A stretch of 64,000 bases of DNA, taken from Akkermansiaceae bacterium UBA2381. Lineage in GTDB: Bacteria; Verrucomicrobiota; Verrucomicrobiia; Verrucomicrobiales; DEV007. The first letter of the stretch is position 1. Every line of letters begins with the position of its first letter. A program made the position numbers and the translations under genes. This document shows, in pieces, positions 32,564 through 41,790 of the stretch. The DNA is taken from the NCBI GenBank assembly GCA_002344215.1, contig DDSV01000052.1:171889-235888 (forward strand), given 5' to 3'. Under the pieces are notes generated by a model that was given only the letters and a program-made list of their open reading frames with translations, ran no database searches and was not told where the DNA came from.

Positions 32564-34201
32564 TCAGTTACCAGGTGCGGGTTCCTCCGCGGCATCCTCC
32601 AGATTGCCTTTTGACCCGCTTGCCTCCTCAGGCGTTGCTTCAGCTTCGGGTTCGGTTGGTGCGGGTTTCGGGGCGGCCTTCGTCTCCGCAGGCGCAGCCG
32701 CAGCCGGTTCCGTTGCTTTGGGTTCCGTTGTGGCGGGTGCGTCAGGTGCGGCAGTTGTTGTCGCCTCTTCCGCCTTTTTCTTTGCAATGAAATCCTCCCA
32801 TTGATGCAGGGAATAGGCTTCCCCGATCCCGCCGATCTCATCAAGCAGGGTCGAACATTTCTGATGCCACTGCGCGAGATCGGGTGGCCCTTTGGTCGCT
32901 TCAGCACTACCGGGAAAAATGAGGTAGGTGATGGTCAGATCGCTGACAGGACGGTTGTAGGGAGATGCCTTTTCGTTCAGCTGGCGGGCGATTCTCAAGG
33001 AGGCCTCTCCGAACTTCCAACTCGGTCCCGCATCGCCGGCAATGGCGGGATAGAGTTTGTCGCCGTAAACCACCACCGCGTAATCCCCGATCGAGGGACC
33101 AAACTCATTTTCCTCGGTACGGCCAAGAAATGAGAGTGGAATCACAATGAACGGATCCGCCTCCGCAATCAGATAACTGCGGGACTTCAGGTCGGCGACC
33201 TGAGGTTTGTATTGATCAATCTGCTGCCGGAGAAAGCGGTTTCGTTCAATACTGAGGCCGGTCTGGGCGAACTCCTTTTCGTATTCCTTGAGTTTCTCCT
33301 CCCACCGGGAGAGCAGCGGATTCGGCACCGTGGAGCGTTTTGCCCATCCGTAGCTGGTGAAGGGCTGATAGTGCTGGGACATGGAGATGTAGTTGTTCAG
33401 CTCGGGCCAGCGATCCCCGTCCGACCCGTCGGAGACGACGTCCATCTCCCCTTGGACGAGGAGCAGCTTCCGCCCGCTTTTCGGATGCTTGATCTGAAGA
33501 GCTGTCTCGAGATCGTAGAGGTTGTGACGGGAAAGCAGCTCGTCAATCCGGGTGACGTTCTGCTGGGTTCGCTCCGTCTTGAGCTGGTAGAGATAATGGA
33601 AAAACGGAGACACCTCCGCCGCTGTGATCAGCGTCTCGAAGTCTTTCAGCATCGTCGGGAGATGGGAGTTGATCGCCGCCAGTTCGGCCGACGACTGGTT
33701 CGGCTTCGGCACGGTGAGATTCACCTTCATCTCGATCTGATAACTTTCCTCCCTGACCCGTTCTTTGACCGCCGTGTCGCCCTGGGTCGTGATCACTTCG
33801 GTCTTCACCGGAATCTCGCTCCACAACTCGGCCACGTCAGTTTTCTGCCAGTCCACATACTTGGACGGCATGGGCGGCTTGACCTCGACCTTGACGATTT
33901 TTTCGACCACCTTCTCAACGACTTTCTCCACCGGAACCTCGACCACCTTCTCGACGATGAGCGGTTCCTTTTCCTTCGCCAGAACGGGAGGGCCACCCCC
34001 GAGAATCGCAATCAGCGACCGTTTCAAGGCCGGCCCCGTGCCGCTCACCTTGATCAGGGCCAAAGTCGCAAAAAGGAAGATCACCCCGAGAAATACCATC
34101 CAGAGGAAATGGGTGAAAAAACTGCCCCCTCCCTTTTTTCGGGACGAGCGTTTGTCGCCGCCCCGTTTTGGCACTTCGAAAAACTCTTGTTTGTCGTTCA
34201 T
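32564..34201 (-). CDS. Membrane-anchored protein with a GH75 chitosanase-like domain
   Basis: A 545-residue protein: cytoplasmic basic N terminus, one transmembrane helix at about 29-50, a stretch of EVPVEKVVEKVVEKIVKVEV repeats at about 82-105, a helical region (150-330), then a domain at about 335-475 that fits glycoside hydrolase family 75: DPFIVIPLSFLGR, GDYAVVVYGDKLYPAIAGDAGPSWKFGEASLRIARQL and LTITYLIFPGSAE. In GH75 chitosanases this part carries the acidic catalytic residues, and GDAGP and FGEAS are conserved. The last 65 residues are Ala/Pro/Glu-rich. The anchor suggests it acts on envelope glycan or serves as a structural protein. ATG 34201 is chosen over an earlier in-frame start at 34252. 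Confidence 0.75.
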   Translation of the reverse strand: MNDKQEFFEVPKRGGDKRSSRKKGGGSFFTHFLWMVFLGVIFLFATLALIKVSGTGPALKRSLIAILGGGPPVLAKEKEPLIVEKVVEVPVEKVVEKVVEKIVKVEVKPPMPSKYVDWQKTDVAELWSEIPVKTEVITTQGDTAVKERVREESYQIEMKVNLTVPKPNQSSAELAAINSHLPTMLKDFETLITAAEVSPFFHYLYQLKTERTQQNVTRIDELLSRHNLYDLETALQIKHPKSGRKLLLVQGEMDVVSDGSDGDRWPELNNYISMSQHYQPFTSYGWAKRSTVPNPLLSRWEEKLKEYEKEFAQTGLSIERNRFLRQQIDQYKPQVADLKSRSYLIAEADPFIVIPLSFLGRTEENEFGPSIGDYAVVVYGDKLYPAIAGDAGPSWKFGEASLRIARQLNEKASPYNRPVSDLTITYLIFPGSAEATKGPPDLAQWHQKCSTLLDEIGGIGEAYSLHQWEDFIAKKKAEEATTTAAPDAPATTEPKATEPAAAAPAETKAAPKPAPTEPEAEATPEEASGSKGNLEDAAEEPAPGN

Positions 34202-34308
34202 TTCCGGGATTGATGGTTGCAGGGTTTCGCGGATTGGACAAGTGGATTGCAATCCTCAACCTTAAATTTAATACTCTCTAAACCTCACTCAAGCGAACTT
34301 AGACCGTG

Positions 34309-34668
34309 ATGATCGTCAAGCAACTGGCCGAACAAAGTCCCTTCACCACGGCCGATGGATCCACCATTCGCAGTATCCTCGACCGGACGAACGCCCCGGT
34401 TGATCATCAAAGCCTTGCCGAGGCCAGCCTGGCACCGGGTGCGTCGACAGATCGTCACTACCACCGCCTGAGCGAAGAGATTTATTTTATACTTGAAGGC
34501 GAGGGAGAAATGGAATTGGACACCCAAACCCGTCGCGTCGGCCCCGGGGATGCGATCCTGATTCCTCCGGGCGCCTGGCATCAAATACGCTGTGCTTCAG
34601 AAGTGAGACTCACCTTCCTCTGCTGTTGTTCCCCGCCCTACTCCCACGATGATACGTTTTTCGCGTAG
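34309..34668 (+). CDS. Cupin-domain protein
   Basis: A 119-residue single-domain cupin. The two cupin motifs are visible: HYHRLSEEIYFILEGEGEMEL (metal ligands His, His, Glu) and PGDAILIPPGAWHQIR (His). The fold suits a small mannose-6-phosphate isomerase-like or dioxygenase-like protein, but no substrate can be named. A GTG at 34306 immediately precedes the ATG used here. It is divergent from the GH75-like gene. Confidence 0.85.
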   Translation: MIVKQLAEQSPFTTADGSTIRSILDRTNAPVDHQSLAEASLAPGASTDRHYHRLSEEIYFILEGEGEMELDTQTRRVGPGDAILIPPGAWHQIRCASEVRLTFLCCCSPPYSHDDTFFA

Positions 34669-34740
34669 AAATCCTGTCAGGTTCGCCTATGGTCGGCGTC
34701 TGCCCGAACTTTATTCCTTTTCCTTCGACACCTGCGAAAC

Positions 34741-35064
34741 ATGAACCGACTACTCTATACCGGACTGATTTCTTTGACCCCGATCTTATTTTCCTCCTGC
34801 ACAACGGATGGCAATGTCACCATGGGCGGAGTTCCCGCCTGGATCGCTTCCGGCGCAAAGTTTGACGACGAACCGGCCGCCTACAAACCGGACCCCGCGA
34901 TCATTCACTTCGACTCGGAGTCCGGCCCTCTCGAATTCGAAATCGTTACCGATCAACGCGAATACAAAACGCCGAAGGCCACGACTAAGAAATCCTCCAC
35001 CTCGTCGACCAGAGATCCGATCGAACGTGGACGCGACTCTCGCCTGAAGCGATTGCTGCGCTGA
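34741..35064 (+). CDS. Small lipoprotein of unknown function
   Basis: A 107-residue protein with a lipoprotein signal peptide: hydrophobic LLYTGLISLTPILFSSC, lipobox LFSSC with Cys20. The mature part contains VPAWIASGAKFDDEPAAYKPDP, a beta-like segment (IIHFDSESGPLEFEIV) and a Lys/Ser/Thr/Arg-rich tail. No family recognised. Confidence 0.65.
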   Translation: MNRLLYTGLISLTPILFSSCTTDGNVTMGGVPAWIASGAKFDDEPAAYKPDPAIIHFDSESGPLEFEIVTDQREYKTPKATTKKSSTSSTRDPIERGRDSRLKRLLR

Positions 35065-35161
35065 CCAGGTCCTCCCGCCAGCCGCGGGTTTCCCTCTGAA
35101 TGACCGGGACCGTTTCGCCTCCCGCAGGCGTTTAGTTACTCGTTAAGTGAAGTCCTTTCGA

Positions 35162-35575
35162 ATGCCCGATTTCACCGCATTTAAAAGCCTTGTCCCGGTG
35201 CGTCCGGACGACATCGACATGAATCGGCATGTTCACAATTCCAAATACAACGATTACGTCCTCGCCGCCCGCTACGACCAGATGGAGCGATGCTACGGGA
35301 TGTCGATGGACGCGTTTATCGAGCGGGGACTCAGCTGGGTGGTGCGGGCTTCCTACATCGAGCACAAACGCCCGCTCCACATTGGCGACACGGCGGAAGT
35401 CGAGACGCGAGTTGAGGAAATAGAGGGGCGCAGTGTGAAGGTCGGCTTCCTTATCACGAAGGAAGCGGACGGCAAGGCGGTTGCCAAGGGCTGGCTCGAC
35501 TATGTTCTGGTCTCCCTTGAAAATGGGCGGCCTCAAACCATTCCCGAAGACATCGTCGCCATCTATTCTATTTGA
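35162..35575 (+). CDS. Acyl-CoA thioesterase, 4HBT hotdog family
   Basis: A 137-residue hotdog-fold protein. VRPDDIDMNRHVHNSKYNDYVLAARYDQM contains the 4HBT/YbgC-type signature around the catalytic acid, with Asn in the D-x-N-x-H-x-N pattern. SYIEHKRPLHIGDTAEVETRVEEI and KGWLDYVLVSLENGRP follow. It hydrolyses acyl-CoA or hydroxybenzoyl-CoA-type thioesters in the cytoplasm; the specificity is unknown. A GTG at 35147 gives a five-residue longer form; ATG 35162 is preferred. A small gene follows after 11 bases. Confidence 0.85.
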   Translation: MPDFTAFKSLVPVRPDDIDMNRHVHNSKYNDYVLAARYDQMERCYGMSMDAFIERGLSWVVRASYIEHKRPLHIGDTAEVETRVEEIEGRSVKVGFLITKEADGKAVAKGWLDYVLVSLENGRPQTIPEDIVAIYSI

Positions 35576-35586
35576 AAACCCAGAGC

Positions 35587-35799
35587 ATGACACGGGAAGA
35601 AGCCATTACCAGGATTGAGGGAGCCTGCAAGACGATCGCCCTCGAGATGATGAAGATCACCCCGGCCGCCCGGCATCTTGATGATGAAACGACCACCGGC
35701 GATATTGTGAAAGCGTCCTACCAGCTCACCATCGAGCTGGAGATCATCAAGAAAAAGCTGATTCAGCTCAAGGGACGGGACGATTCGACCTTGCTTTGA
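35587..35799 (+). CDS. Small helical protein of unknown function
   Basis: A 70-residue soluble, mostly helical protein (EEAITRIEGACKTIALEMMKI, then DIVKASYQLTIELEIIKKKLIQLKG). It lies 11 bases after the thioesterase gene, so translational coupling is plausible. An in-frame TTG at 35572 overlaps the thioesterase stop, but the ATG is preferred. No family recognised. Confidence 0.55.
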   Translation: MTREEAITRIEGACKTIALEMMKITPAARHLDDETTTGDIVKASYQLTIELEIIKKKLIQLKGRDDSTLL

Positions 35800-35850
35800 G
35801 TCGCCGGCGCAGGATTTTCGGGGCGTGCCCTCCCCGTGATTTGACGAGCC

Positions 35851-36678
35851 ATGAACCCTTCGCATAGACCATGGGGCGAACTCGTTCTCGCCATCTGCCT
35901 CGTCCTGGCAGGGGCATGGTTGGGTTGGCGATCATTGTCATGTTTCGACGATGCCGGCCCCTTGTGGCGGGGCCGCATCATGGGCACCTATGTTGAAACG
36001 CAGGGGCAGGTGGATCGCGTCTTCCTGAAAACGATCACGGAAGCGAAACGGCGCACCGTTGTCAGCCGGCAAATCATCATGGAAGGGCGCTTCACCGCCG
36101 ATGGCATCGAACGTCCCTTTTCCGGAATCGACCGTGTGCTCTATCACAACAACGAAGCTGAAGCCGTTTCGATTGTCGAAGAGATCCGCCGGACCCGGAA
36201 GCAAACGACCGTTTTGTTCGATCCGTTGACCCCCGGGAACCACGTCCTTCATCGCGAGTTTCTGCCCGGCGCCTTCAAGGTCTGCCTGATGGGCCTTCTC
36301 GGATTGTTGATCTTCCTGGTCGGACTGGCCTTGATCGCGATCGGCGGAAACCTCGTCCTCACCTGCATCCTCCCCGCAGCCCTGCAATGGAAACCAGCTC
36401 CCCCTCCGCTAATCGGTGATCCGTTGAGGGACTACTATTCCGGAGCCCTCGATGCCCACGCCTGGAAAAAATGGGATGGATACCGGTGCCGGATTTTCCT
36501 TTTGCCGGACCGAACCCTCATTGTTATTCACGATGAATCCACCCATCATCGCGCAGAGAGATGGAGCCTCACGGAAGCGCTCTCAGGGAGGGCCGGCATC
36601 CACTTCGATGAGACCCAGGAGGCTGCCCGGAGTGAATTCTTCGATTTGATTCGCGAAGAGGAAGTGGGATCAAGCTGA
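35851..36678 (+). CDS. DUF3592-like membrane protein
   Basis: A 275-residue protein with an N-terminal helix (ELVLAICLVLAGAWLGW), an extracytoplasmic domain (about 45-130) and a second helical segment (KVCLMGLLGLLIFLVGLALIAIGGNLVL) before a cytoplasmic C-terminal domain. The VLFDPLTPGNHVLHREFLPGAFK segment parallels the VPCWYDPSNPRNAVLSRRFNP segment of the DUF3592 protein at 30254, which suggests a related fold. The function is unknown. Confidence 0.6.
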   Translation: MNPSHRPWGELVLAICLVLAGAWLGWRSLSCFDDAGPLWRGRIMGTYVETQGQVDRVFLKTITEAKRRTVVSRQIIMEGRFTADGIERPFSGIDRVLYHNNEAEAVSIVEEIRRTRKQTTVLFDPLTPGNHVLHREFLPGAFKVCLMGLLGLLIFLVGLALIAIGGNLVLTCILPAALQWKPAPPPLIGDPLRDYYSGALDAHAWKKWDGYRCRIFLLPDRTLIVIHDESTHHRAERWSLTEALSGRAGIHFDETQEAARSEFFDLIREEEVGSS

Positions 36679-36749
36679 TGGGACGGAACGATTCTGCGTT
36701 GCGTTGAAGAGCACGCACGGTTAGAAAGTGGCGAATCAACCCCTTCCCC

Positions 36750-38876
36750 ATGTCTAACGCCTTTCGCTCGCTCCTTTTCGCCGGCCCTGTCCTTTGGTCA
36801 ACTCTCCTCACCGCCCAGAACCCCGCGACTCCGGCGGCGAAGCCAAAACCCACTCCGCCTCCCCCGGCGGTCGATCATCTCGGCATCAAGCTCATTCCCC
36901 AGCCGGGTATCGCGATTTCAGACAGTGATCGGGCAGCCCTCGAGGCAGGTGTCAGTGCCCTCGGAAAGGAAATCGATTTCCTGCGGGATACCCTTAAGGC
37001 GAATCCCGAAGCGCTCGCTCTGCTTCCCGATGTCGTGATTTTTCACAAGGCAGTCGATTGGGCACTGCGCTACAACGAGTTCTTCGAACCGAAGCAGATC
37101 GATGTGGCCAAAAAACTGATTGATCTCGGAAATCAACGCGCCGCCGAACTCAAGGCAGGCACACCGTCCTGGCTCAAGGCGACCGGACTTGTGGTGCGCG
37201 GCTATGTTTCGAAAATTGACGGCTCTGTTCAGCCTTATGGCATGGTTATTCCTGATGACTGGAAACCCGGCGAAACGACCGGACGCCGCCTCGATTTCTG
37301 GGCCCACGGCCGCGGGGAAAAGCTCAGCGAGCTAGACTTTATCAATCAGCGCCTCAGCAGCGTGGGCGAATTCAACCCGCCCGGTGCCTTTACCCTCCAC
37401 CTCTACGGGCGCTACTGCAACGCCAACAAGTTTGCCGGTGAAATCGATCTCTTCGAAGCGCTCGACCAAGCCCGTCGTTACTACCCCATCGACGGGAACC
37501 AGCTCGTGATGCGGGGATTCTCCATGGGGGGAGCGGCGGTCTGGCAATTCGGGACACACTTCGCCGGAATGTGGGCGGTGGTCCAGCCGGGCGCGGGCTT
37601 TGCCGAGACTCGCGAATTCAACAAGGTCTACGCTGAGGGCAAGACCCCGCCGACTGACTGGGAGGAAACGCTCTACCGCTGGTATGATGCCACCGATTAC
37701 GTCGCGAATCTCAGTAACACGACGACGATTGCCTATTCCGGCGAAATCGACGGACAGAAGCAGGCTGCCGACATCATGATCCGTTACGCCCGCCAGGATG
37801 CAGGCAACGCCAACCCGCCCGTCGCCGAACTAAACAAGGTCAATCCGGGAGATGGTTCACCCAAGGCCGACGAAGCCCGTGTCACCGGCACTGCCCCTGA
37901 TCTGGCCTTTTACCACGTGATTGGTCCACAGACCCCTCACAAGATCCTCCCCGAGGCGAAACCGGAGCTCGAAAAATTGATCGATGGAGCCCTCAGCAAA
38001 CACGATCCCTCTCCGGCAAAGGTGCGTTTCGTCACCTACACCCTAGTCTATCCCGAACTTCAGTGGGTGCGTGTCGAAGGCCTCAAGAAACAATGGGAGC
38101 GCAGCGAAGTGACTGCTGAGATTCAAGGCGACTCGATCATCGCCTCGACCACGAATGTGAGCGCTCTCCGTTTCTCTCCCGAAAAACCGGTCAAGTCCGT
38201 TGTTCTCGACGGACAAACGCTACCCGCCTCAGGAGACAAGGACGGAGCAGCGTTTCATCAGGAAGGCGACAAATGGGCTGCTGGCGCGACCCCGCCGCAG
38301 GCCTCCAAACTAACAAAGACCCCAACTCTCTGTGGTCCGGTCGACCACGCCTTTATGTCCTCCTTTGTTTTTGTCCGCCCGACCGGTTCCGCCTTTCACG
38401 AAAAGACCGGAAGCTGGGCCAAAGGTGAACTCGATCACGCCATCAGTTTCTGGCGCAAGGTCTTCCGCGGTGAAGCTCCCGTGAAGGACGACACCGCGGT
38501 CACGGAAGCGGACATCGCCAATTCGAATCTGGTCCTTTGGGGCGATCCCTCATCCAATGCCATACTGCGGAAGATCCTTCCTGAGCTCCCGCTTGGCTGG
38601 GATCAGACCAAACTCACCCTGGGCGGCCGGGAGTATCCGGGTGGCGATACCATGCCCGTGCTTATTTTCCCCAACCCGCTCAATCCCGCAAAATACATCG
38701 TTCTAAACAGCGGGCCGACCTTCCGTGAGGATGCCTTGCTCAACAACTCCCAGCAGATTCCGAAGATTCCCGACTGGGCGATGATAGACGTGAACACCCC
38801 GGCTGACGGCAAATGGCCCGGCAAGGTGGTGAAGGCGGGATTCTTTGATGAAGGATGGAAAGCGCCCGGCGAATAA
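36750..38876 (+). CDS. Secreted alpha/beta hydrolase (prolyl oligopeptidase-like)
   Basis: A 708-residue exported protein with a signal peptide ending near LLTAQN and a Pro-rich linker. The serine hydrolase core has the nucleophile elbow RGFSMGGAAVW at about residues 253-263 and an upstream beta-rich segment (GYVSKIDGSVQPYGMVIPDDW). The C-terminal 300 residues (from about DAPALRFSPEKPVKSVVLDG) are beta-rich with a further domain. The general form resembles the exported prolyl-oligopeptidase-type hydrolases of Planctomycetes and Verrucomicrobia. Substrate and the Asp and His of the triad were not identified with certainty. Confidence 0.75.
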   Translation: MSNAFRSLLFAGPVLWSTLLTAQNPATPAAKPKPTPPPPAVDHLGIKLIPQPGIAISDSDRAALEAGVSALGKEIDFLRDTLKANPEALALLPDVVIFHKAVDWALRYNEFFEPKQIDVAKKLIDLGNQRAAELKAGTPSWLKATGLVVRGYVSKIDGSVQPYGMVIPDDWKPGETTGRRLDFWAHGRGEKLSELDFINQRLSSVGEFNPPGAFTLHLYGRYCNANKFAGEIDLFEALDQARRYYPIDGNQLVMRGFSMGGAAVWQFGTHFAGMWAVVQPGAGFAETREFNKVYAEGKTPPTDWEETLYRWYDATDYVANLSNTTTIAYSGEIDGQKQAADIMIRYARQDAGNANPPVAELNKVNPGDGSPKADEARVTGTAPDLAFYHVIGPQTPHKILPEAKPELEKLIDGALSKHDPSPAKVRFVTYTLVYPELQWVRVEGLKKQWERSEVTAEIQGDSIIASTTNVSALRFSPEKPVKSVVLDGQTLPASGDKDGAAFHQEGDKWAAGATPPQASKLTKTPTLCGPVDHAFMSSFVFVRPTGSAFHEKTGSWAKGELDHAISFWRKVFRGEAPVKDDTAVTEADIANSNLVLWGDPSSNAILRKILPELPLGWDQTKLTLGGREYPGGDTMPVLIFPNPLNPAKYIVLNSGPTFREDALLNNSQQIPKIPDWAMIDVNTPADGKWPGKVVKAGFFDEGWKAPGE

Positions 38877-38887
38877 AAAGCTGACAG

Positions 38888-39280
38888 TCAGCCCCTTCCG
38901 AACCACGCTTTCGTCTCTGGTTTTAGCCAGAAGATGAGAAGCGGAATGCAAAGCGGTACAAAGCACGCGCTCGTCATTCCGATGCAAATCACGATAAGGT
39001 CAAAGGTCCAAACCCAGGGCTTCGGACGAACAATCAACGGCAGGGCTGATAACACAAACAGCCCGAGCCCCATCAAAAGAAAAACCACCCCCATTGCAAT
39101 CGCTCCCGATCTCGGCAATTCCAGCTCCTCGGGATCGCCGAGAAAAAACATGAGCGAAGCGGCGGAAACGAGAAGGTAAAGAAAACAAAGAACCCAACAG
39201 TAGATCTTGAACCAGAGGATTACCCCCGGTCGAGTTGACGGCAGGATCTCCGGAGGAAGCGGTTTCAGGACGGGTTCCAT
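38888..39280 (-). CDS. Small integral membrane protein of unknown function
   Basis: A 130-residue protein with four hydrophobic helices (IYCWVLCFLYLLVSAASLMFFL, GAIAMGVVFLLMGLGLFVLSALPLI, TFDLIVICIGMTSACFVPLCIPLLIFWL) and a Pro-rich N terminus. It ends in KPETKAWFGRG, a pattern often seen in such four-helix membrane proteins. It converges on the alpha/beta hydrolase gene with 11 bases between the stops. Confidence 0.6.
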   Translation of the reverse strand: MEPVLKPLPPEILPSTRPGVILWFKIYCWVLCFLYLLVSAASLMFFLGDPEELELPRSGAIAMGVVFLLMGLGLFVLSALPLIVRPKPWVWTFDLIVICIGMTSACFVPLCIPLLIFWLKPETKAWFGRG

Positions 39281-39416
39281 TTTTGGCTCAGGTTCGGGTC
39301 TTTAGTTGGCTTTCGGTAGTGACGCTTTGATCATCTACTTTAGTCGGAAGCACGGACCGATTTTTCCCATTTCGCGATTTACTCCCGAATGTCACCAGAC
39401 TTCGCTCAGTTAGGCT

Positions 39417-39435
39417 GGCCAGGGCACCCCTTACC
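39417..39435. repeat. Degenerate copy of the 31999 palindromic repeat
   Basis: GGCCAGGGCACCCCTTACC matches the reverse complement of the repeat at 31999-32017 in 17 of 19 positions. It overlaps the 3' end of the gatB intergenic region and 5 bases of the gatB terminus. Confidence 0.35.
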
Positions 39436-40894
39436 CCCGGATCCGCCCCAGCACCAGTTCGGTCACTTGCTTTGGATTGGCCTTGCCCTTGCTGAGCTTC
39501 ATGACCTGACCAACGAGAAAGTTTGCCGCCTTGTCATTACCTTCGCGGACCTCACCTACCGGACCGGGATTCGCGGCGATCACTTCGTCGACAATGCCCT
39601 CAATCTCGCCCGAATCGGCAGGCTCGAAGCCTTTCGCTTTCGCGACAGCGGCAGGAGACTCACCCGGATGATCAAAAAGATGGGCAAAGATCTCCTTCGC
39701 CTGGTTGTTTGAAATTTTACCCGATTCAACGAGGTCGACGAGTTCGCCCAGCGCAGCTGAACTGACGGGACAATCAGCGATCGTCAAATCGCGTCCGTTC
39801 AATTCAGCGAGCAGGTTGTTGATGACCCAGTTCGCCACCTTTTTCGGAGCGGAAGATCCGGAGGCGGCGGCCTCGTACCAATCGGCAAGAGCCCGATCCG
39901 AGGCGAGGACGGAGGCGTCGTAATGGGTGATCTGGTACTGCTTCTCAAAACGCTCCACCTTTTCGTGCGGGAGCTCGGGCAAACGTTCACAGACGCGGGC
40001 GACAATCTCCGCCGTGCGAACCGGGAGCAGATCAGGATCGGGAAAATAACGGTAGTCGTGCGCGTCCTCCTTGGTCCGCATCAGTTCGGTCTGACCGATC
40101 TCGTCATTCCATCTCCAGGTCGCCTGGGTCATGCTTCTCCCGGCTTCCAGTTCGCCGATCTGACGACTGATTTCGTAATGGAGCGAACGACGAACCGCCG
40201 AAACGGAGTTCAGGTTTTTCAGCTCGATTTTCGTCCCGAGTTCCTTTTGCGTTGAGGGTCTCACCGAAACATTCACGTCGCAGCGCATCTGCCCCTTTTC
40301 CATGTCGGCATCCGAGACTCCGCTGTAGACGAGGATCTGGCGCAACGAATTGAGGTAGGCCACCGCCTCCTCCGCTGAATCAATGTCAGGCTCGGAGACG
40401 ATCTCCATCAGGGGAGTTCCGGCCCGGTTGAAATCAATCGTCGTGTAGGTCGAATGATGGGTCGACTTGGCCACATCCTCTTCCAGGTGAATGCGGGTAA
40501 GACGCACCCTTTTTCCCGGTGCGGCGATATCTTTCTGCGCGTCCTTTGGATACGCGAGTTCGTAGAGGGGGACCGAACCATCAAGGCAGAGCGGCAGATC
40601 GAACTGTGAGATCTGATAGTTCTTCGGCATGTCCGGATAGAAGTAGTTCTTGCGGTCCCATTTCACGATCTCCGGGGTAGTGCATCCGAGAAGCCGGCCG
40701 GTCAGAATAGTCCGTTCGATCGCCCCGAGGTTCAGTTTCGGGAGCGCTCCCGGGAGACCGAGGCAGGTCGGACAGGTCAGGGTGTTGGGAGGCATGCCAA
40801 ACTCGACGGCACACCCGCAAAACATTTTGCTGTTCGTCTTCAGCTGGACATGAACCTCGAGTCCGATGCTGGTGATGTAATCCTGTGCGGCCAT
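39431..40894 (-). CDS. gatB: Aspartyl/glutamyl-tRNA(Asn/Gln) amidotransferase subunit B
   Basis: A 487-residue GatB. With GatA and GatC it converts Glu-tRNA(Gln) and/or Asp-tRNA(Asn) to the amide form. The N-terminal kinase domain has IGLEVHVQLKTNSKMFCGC, LTCPTCLGLPGALP, KNYFYPDMPKNYQISQFDLPLC and RVRLTRIHLEEDVAKSTHHS. The helical and YqeY tail domains follow (about 300-487), ending in the usual KANPKQVTELVLGRI segment. The window also holds a tRNA-Gln. GatA and GatC are not present here. Confidence 0.96.
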   Translation of the reverse strand: MAAQDYITSIGLEVHVQLKTNSKMFCGCAVEFGMPPNTLTCPTCLGLPGALPKLNLGAIERTILTGRLLGCTTPEIVKWDRKNYFYPDMPKNYQISQFDLPLCLDGSVPLYELAYPKDAQKDIAAPGKRVRLTRIHLEEDVAKSTHHSTYTTIDFNRAGTPLMEIVSEPDIDSAEEAVAYLNSLRQILVYSGVSDADMEKGQMRCDVNVSVRPSTQKELGTKIELKNLNSVSAVRRSLHYEISRQIGELEAGRSMTQATWRWNDEIGQTELMRTKEDAHDYRYFPDPDLLPVRTAEIVARVCERLPELPHEKVERFEKQYQITHYDASVLASDRALADWYEAAASGSSAPKKVANWVINNLLAELNGRDLTIADCPVSSAALGELVDLVESGKISNNQAKEIFAHLFDHPGESPAAVAKAKGFEPADSGEIEGIVDEVIAANPGPVGEVREGNDKAANFLVGQVMKLSKGKANPKQVTELVLGRIRG

Positions 40895-40911
40895 TCGATC
40901 TTCCTACTCTT

Positions 40912-41790
40912 TCAAATTTGCGGTGCGGGCGTAACAGGAGTTACAGGCACAATCGATTTAACAAACTCCACCAACGCCGGCCTCAAGTTGAGGCTTTTCA
41001 ACTCTGCCCCCACAACAGGATCCCCGGTTGCTTTCTCCAGGGCCGGAGCCAACACGAGCCCCACCCGGTCGAGTTTCCGGTTCGCGTCACTGATCGCCGG
41101 ATCGGCAGCCAGCACCGCCCATCCCTCTCTTTCCATGAGCTTCATGGTATCGGGATGGTCGAGCAAAGTCACTTTCAGGTAGGTGGATCTTGAGGCGAGG
41201 ACGAGTGCGGCCGCGTTTCGATTCTTCCGATTGCTGAAGGGATCACACAAATCCAATACTTCAGCCACCCCGGGAATGCTCTCCACGCCACTGCGCCAGG
41301 AGGCCGAGAACGGGTAGGCGGGGATACGCCCCCCCATCTCGCTGATGGCATCCTGAGCGAGGGAATCCACATAGTTGAGCTCCTGCAGGGTTCCCGCGAT
41401 ACGGATGCAGGTGAAGAGAAAAAACACGACCACCGCACTCGGGAAGAGGGAGAGGATGCCGCCGGGAATTCCGTCGACGAGGGAGTGAAACCATCCGTCC
41501 CGATTAAACATCCTGCTGAAGATCATTCCGCAGATGATACGGCAGATAACATAAACCAAAAAGGCGAGCCCCGCTGAAAGGACCGCGGTGACTTTCCAGG
41601 TGAGTTCGATCCCCGCGAACGTTTTGGCGAGGACCGGAAGCAGATGCACTCCCGCCACGAGTATCGCGAGAGAAGCCGCCGCCGCCGCCCCTGAACTGAG
41701 CAGCTTCACGACACCGTTTCGCATCGCCGAAAGAAACGCGATCACCACAAAGAGAAAAACGATAAATACTCCGGTGAAATCACTCATCAT
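40912..41790 (-). CDS. CvpA-like membrane protein
   Basis: A 292-residue membrane protein with four N-terminal helices: FTGVFIVFLFVVIAFLSAM, GVVKLLSSGAAAAASLAILVAGVHLLPVLA, AVLSAGLAFLVYVICRIICGMIF and GGILSLFPSAVVVFFLFTCIRI. VDGIPGGILSLF is characteristic of CvpA (colicin V production) family proteins. The soluble C-terminal domain (about 145-290) is unusually long. Its ATG overlaps the aroC stop in ATGA, so the two are translationally coupled. It lies 17 bases upstream of gatB. Confidence 0.7.
   Translation of the reverse strand: MMSDFTGVFIVFLFVVIAFLSAMRNGVVKLLSSGAAAAASLAILVAGVHLLPVLAKTFAGIELTWKVTAVLSAGLAFLVYVICRIICGMIFSRMFNRDGWFHSLVDGIPGGILSLFPSAVVVFFLFTCIRIAGTLQELNYVDSLAQDAISEMGGRIPAYPFSASWRSGVESIPGVAEVLDLCDPFSNRKNRNAAALVLASRSTYLKVTLLDHPDTMKLMEREGWAVLAADPAISDANRKLDRVGLVLAPALEKATGDPVVGAELKSLNLRPALVEFVKSIVPVTPVTPAPQI

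Noticed and set aside
33900..33960. Short tandem DNA repeat in the GH75-like gene.
   Set aside because: It encodes the imperfect VEKVVEK peptide repeat and shows no CRISPR-like spacing or conserved spacers.
33212..34213. A 333-codon open frame on the plus strand opposite the GH75-like gene.
   Set aside because: It is antisense to a gene with signal anchor, repeats and a recognisable domain; long antisense frames are expected in GC-rich coding DNA.
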